NCBI GenBank assembly: GCA_035295745.1
Contig: DATGIL010000021.1
Coordinates: 124,001 to 188,000 of the forward strand
Direction of reading: 5' to 3'
Source: JAIQFL01 sp035295745
Lineage (GTDB): Bacteria > Acidobacteriota > Terriglobia > Bryobacterales > Bryobacteraceae
DNA length: 64,000 nt
Shown here: positions 62,965 through 64,000 of the stretch, one piece after another
Numbering within the stretch: position 1 is the first letter of the stretch
Layout: every line of letters begins with the position of its first letter
Notes under the pieces: model-generated
The model's database searches: none
What the model was told of the DNA's origin: nothing
The model's input: the letters and a program-made list of their open reading frames with translations, nothing else
Made by a program: the position numbers and the translations under genes

Positions 62965-63435
62965 ATGCGGACTATTTCGAAGCGGACACAGTATGGACTG
63001 AAAGCGATGTTGGCGCTGGGTGCCCGTTTCGGGGAAGGGCCGGTCCTGATCGCCACGCTATCCAAGGACGAAGCAATTCCGATCAAGTTCCTGGAAGTGA
63101 TCCTGCTGGATCTCAAATCGAATGGCCTGTTGGAGAGTAAAAAGGGACCGCGGGGCGGGTATCAACTGAGCCGGCCGCCTTCCACTATCACCATCGGCTC
63201 GCTGATTCGCATGATGGAAGGGCCGCTCGCTCCCTTACCTTGCGCGAGCGAAACGGCCTTCCGTCCCTGCGAAGAGTGTCAGGACGTCGAAAGCTGCGGC
63301 ACGAGAATCATCATGCGGCAGGTGCGCGACGCCATCGCGAATGTGCTCGACCGGACCACCCTTGCCGACCTGATTCGTCAGGTGGAAACGGCGCGCACGA
63401 AGTTCCGGCCGGAAGCTCTGATGTACCACATCTGA
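62965..63435 (+). CDS. Rrf2-family regulator with four cysteines
   Basis: 156 residues from ATG 62965. Winged helix MRTISKRTQYGLKAMLALGA, VILLDLKSNGLLESKKGPRG, GYQLSRPPSTITIGSLIRMM. A cysteine region follows: C93, C102, C105 and C111 (pattern CX8CX2CX5C), which in this family can bind an iron-sulfur cluster; IscR itself uses three cysteines with other spacing. C-terminal helix LADLIRQVETARTKF. Convergent with the PadR gene, three bases apart. Confidence 0.9.
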   Translation: MRTISKRTQYGLKAMLALGARFGEGPVLIATLSKDEAIPIKFLEVILLDLKSNGLLESKKGPRGGYQLSRPPSTITIGSLIRMMEGPLAPLPCASETAFRPCEECQDVESCGTRIIMRQVRDAIANVLDRTTLADLIRQVETARTKFRPEALMYHI

Positions 63436-63438
63436 AGT

Positions 63439-63963
63439 TCAGAGCTTGTCGAGCTCGATACGGCAGCGGTCGAGACAATCGCGGACTCGATCTTCCCCTC
63501 CGGCCTTGTTGATGTTGCGTGCGGCCGCTCCCCAGGCGGCTTTGCCGAGAGCCATGAGCGGCTTCATCACCGACATGGTCTCGGGATTCATGTACTGACC
63601 CCATTCTTCCCACTTCTCGGCGCGGAGCCAGATCCGTTTTACCGCTTCCGGGTCCTTGTCGAGCTCAGCTCTCCCGGCATCGGTAATGCTGAACACGCGC
63701 TTGCCGTTCTGCTGGTCGGAGCGGATCATGTCCTCGTCTTCGAGTTGCTGCAGAGTGGGGTAGATGCTGCCGGCGCTGGCGCGGTACAGGCCGCCTGAGC
63801 GCTCTTCGAGTTCCTTCATGACCTGGTACCCGTGCTTGGGGCCCTCGCTCAGAAGGGATAGGATCGCGAGCCGGACTTCGCCGGATTCGAAAAAGCGTGA
63901 ACGGCCCCCGAAAGCCACCCAAGGCCAGGCGCCGCCCGGATATGCAAACCAATCTTTTCTCAT
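63439..63963 (-). CDS. PadR-family regulator with C-terminal helix
   Basis: 174 residues. N-terminal extension (WFAYPGGAWPWVAFGGRSRF), then PadR winged helix: GEVRLAILSLLSEGPKHGYQ, RASAGSIYPTLQQLEDEDMI and GKRVFSITDAGRAELDKDPE, followed by a helical C-terminal part. The start is at the edge of the window, preceded by an ATATATC-ttac-GATATAT palindrome. The regulated partner is probably outside the window. Confidence 0.9.
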   Translation of the reverse strand: MRKDWFAYPGGAWPWVAFGGRSRFFESGEVRLAILSLLSEGPKHGYQVMKELEERSGGLYRASAGSIYPTLQQLEDEDMIRSDQQNGKRVFSITDAGRAELDKDPEAVKRIWLRAEKWEEWGQYMNPETMSVMKPLMALGKAAWGAAARNINKAGGEDRVRDCLDRCRIELDKL

Positions 63964-63964
63964 A

Positions 63965-63982
63965 ATATATCTTACGATATAT
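63965..63982. promoter_or_regulatory. Palindrome upstream of the last PadR gene
   Basis: ATATATC-ttac-GATATAT, perfect 7-bp arms, two bases before the start codon. Candidate PadR operator. The wider promoter lies beyond the window edge. Confidence 0.5.
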
Positions 63983-64000
63983 CAGAATGAGTATCGGATG

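Overview
The window looks like chromosomal DNA of a soil-type Acidobacteriota, most like the Bryobacterales/Solibacter group. This rests on gene content, not on a marker gene, since no rRNA or tRNA was seen. The indicators are two very large TonB-dependent receptors with an N-terminal carboxypeptidase-regulatory-like domain, 'ADOP'-type giant FtsX/MacB permeases (one paired with a PadR regulator), several PadR regulators, many exported glycoside hydrolases, high GC, and dispersed palindromic repeats around tacgagccgcgcgcgtcagc.

Layout. 0-2.2 kb: secF followed by the start of secD (minus strand, unusual order), then palindromic repeats. 2.3-8.4 kb: a Gfo/Idh/MocA oxidoreductase, small secreted and membrane proteins (one with an HExxH protease motif), a DinB-like protein and a large exported ankyrin protein. 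8.4-14 kb: a GerW/YtfJ-like protein, an exported beta-helix protein, a methyltransferase divergent from a Wzt-like protein whose ATPase domain has lost its key motifs, and a PadR/membrane-protein pair. 14-15.2 kb: a graveyard of mobile DNA, with a gene fragment ending in a dispersed repeat, an ORF-less group II intron on the minus strand (domain V clearly visible), and two copies of a possible IS-end repeat. 15.2-22.2 kb: a TonB receptor with promoter, operator-like palindrome and terminator, a fucosidase-like protein and a TMTC-like membrane protein with nine TPRs; an IclR regulator converges on them.

23-36 kb: a prefix-less ADOP permease, a HEAT-like protein, then a stress-flavoured stretch (GH15 glucoamylase/trehalase, YihY, a three-gene small envelope-protein cassette, Hsp20, an SDR, and two tandem aldo/keto reductases of which the second has a Tat signal), followed by a 0.6-kb array of the dispersed repeat. 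36-42 kb: a DJ-1/PfpI protein and a xylan operon (GH3, GPH-type symporter, GH10 xylanase) behind a recognisable promoter. 42-50 kb: a string of hairpins, PadR + ADOP permease with a perfect operator-like palindrome, and a 1161-residue GH54-like arabinofuranosidase with a strikingly nested C-terminus. With the xylan operon and the fucosidase-like protein this suggests arabinoxylan/hemicellulose use.

50-64 kb: a translationally overlapping operon of a secreted beta-sandwich protein, a LytS-type kinase and a LytTR regulator; a TonB receptor/M14 peptidase/S51 cyanophycinase-like operon whose ribosome-binding site lies in a hairpin; a GAF-ANTAR antiterminator next to an ADP-ribosylglycohydrolase; an Rrf2 regulator with four cysteines; and a PadR regulator with its own palindrome. 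The most unusual items are the gutted Wzt-like ATPase beside a methyltransferase, the ORF-less intron region, the hairpin repeat families, the SD-sequestering hairpin and the lectin/LytS/LytTR operon.
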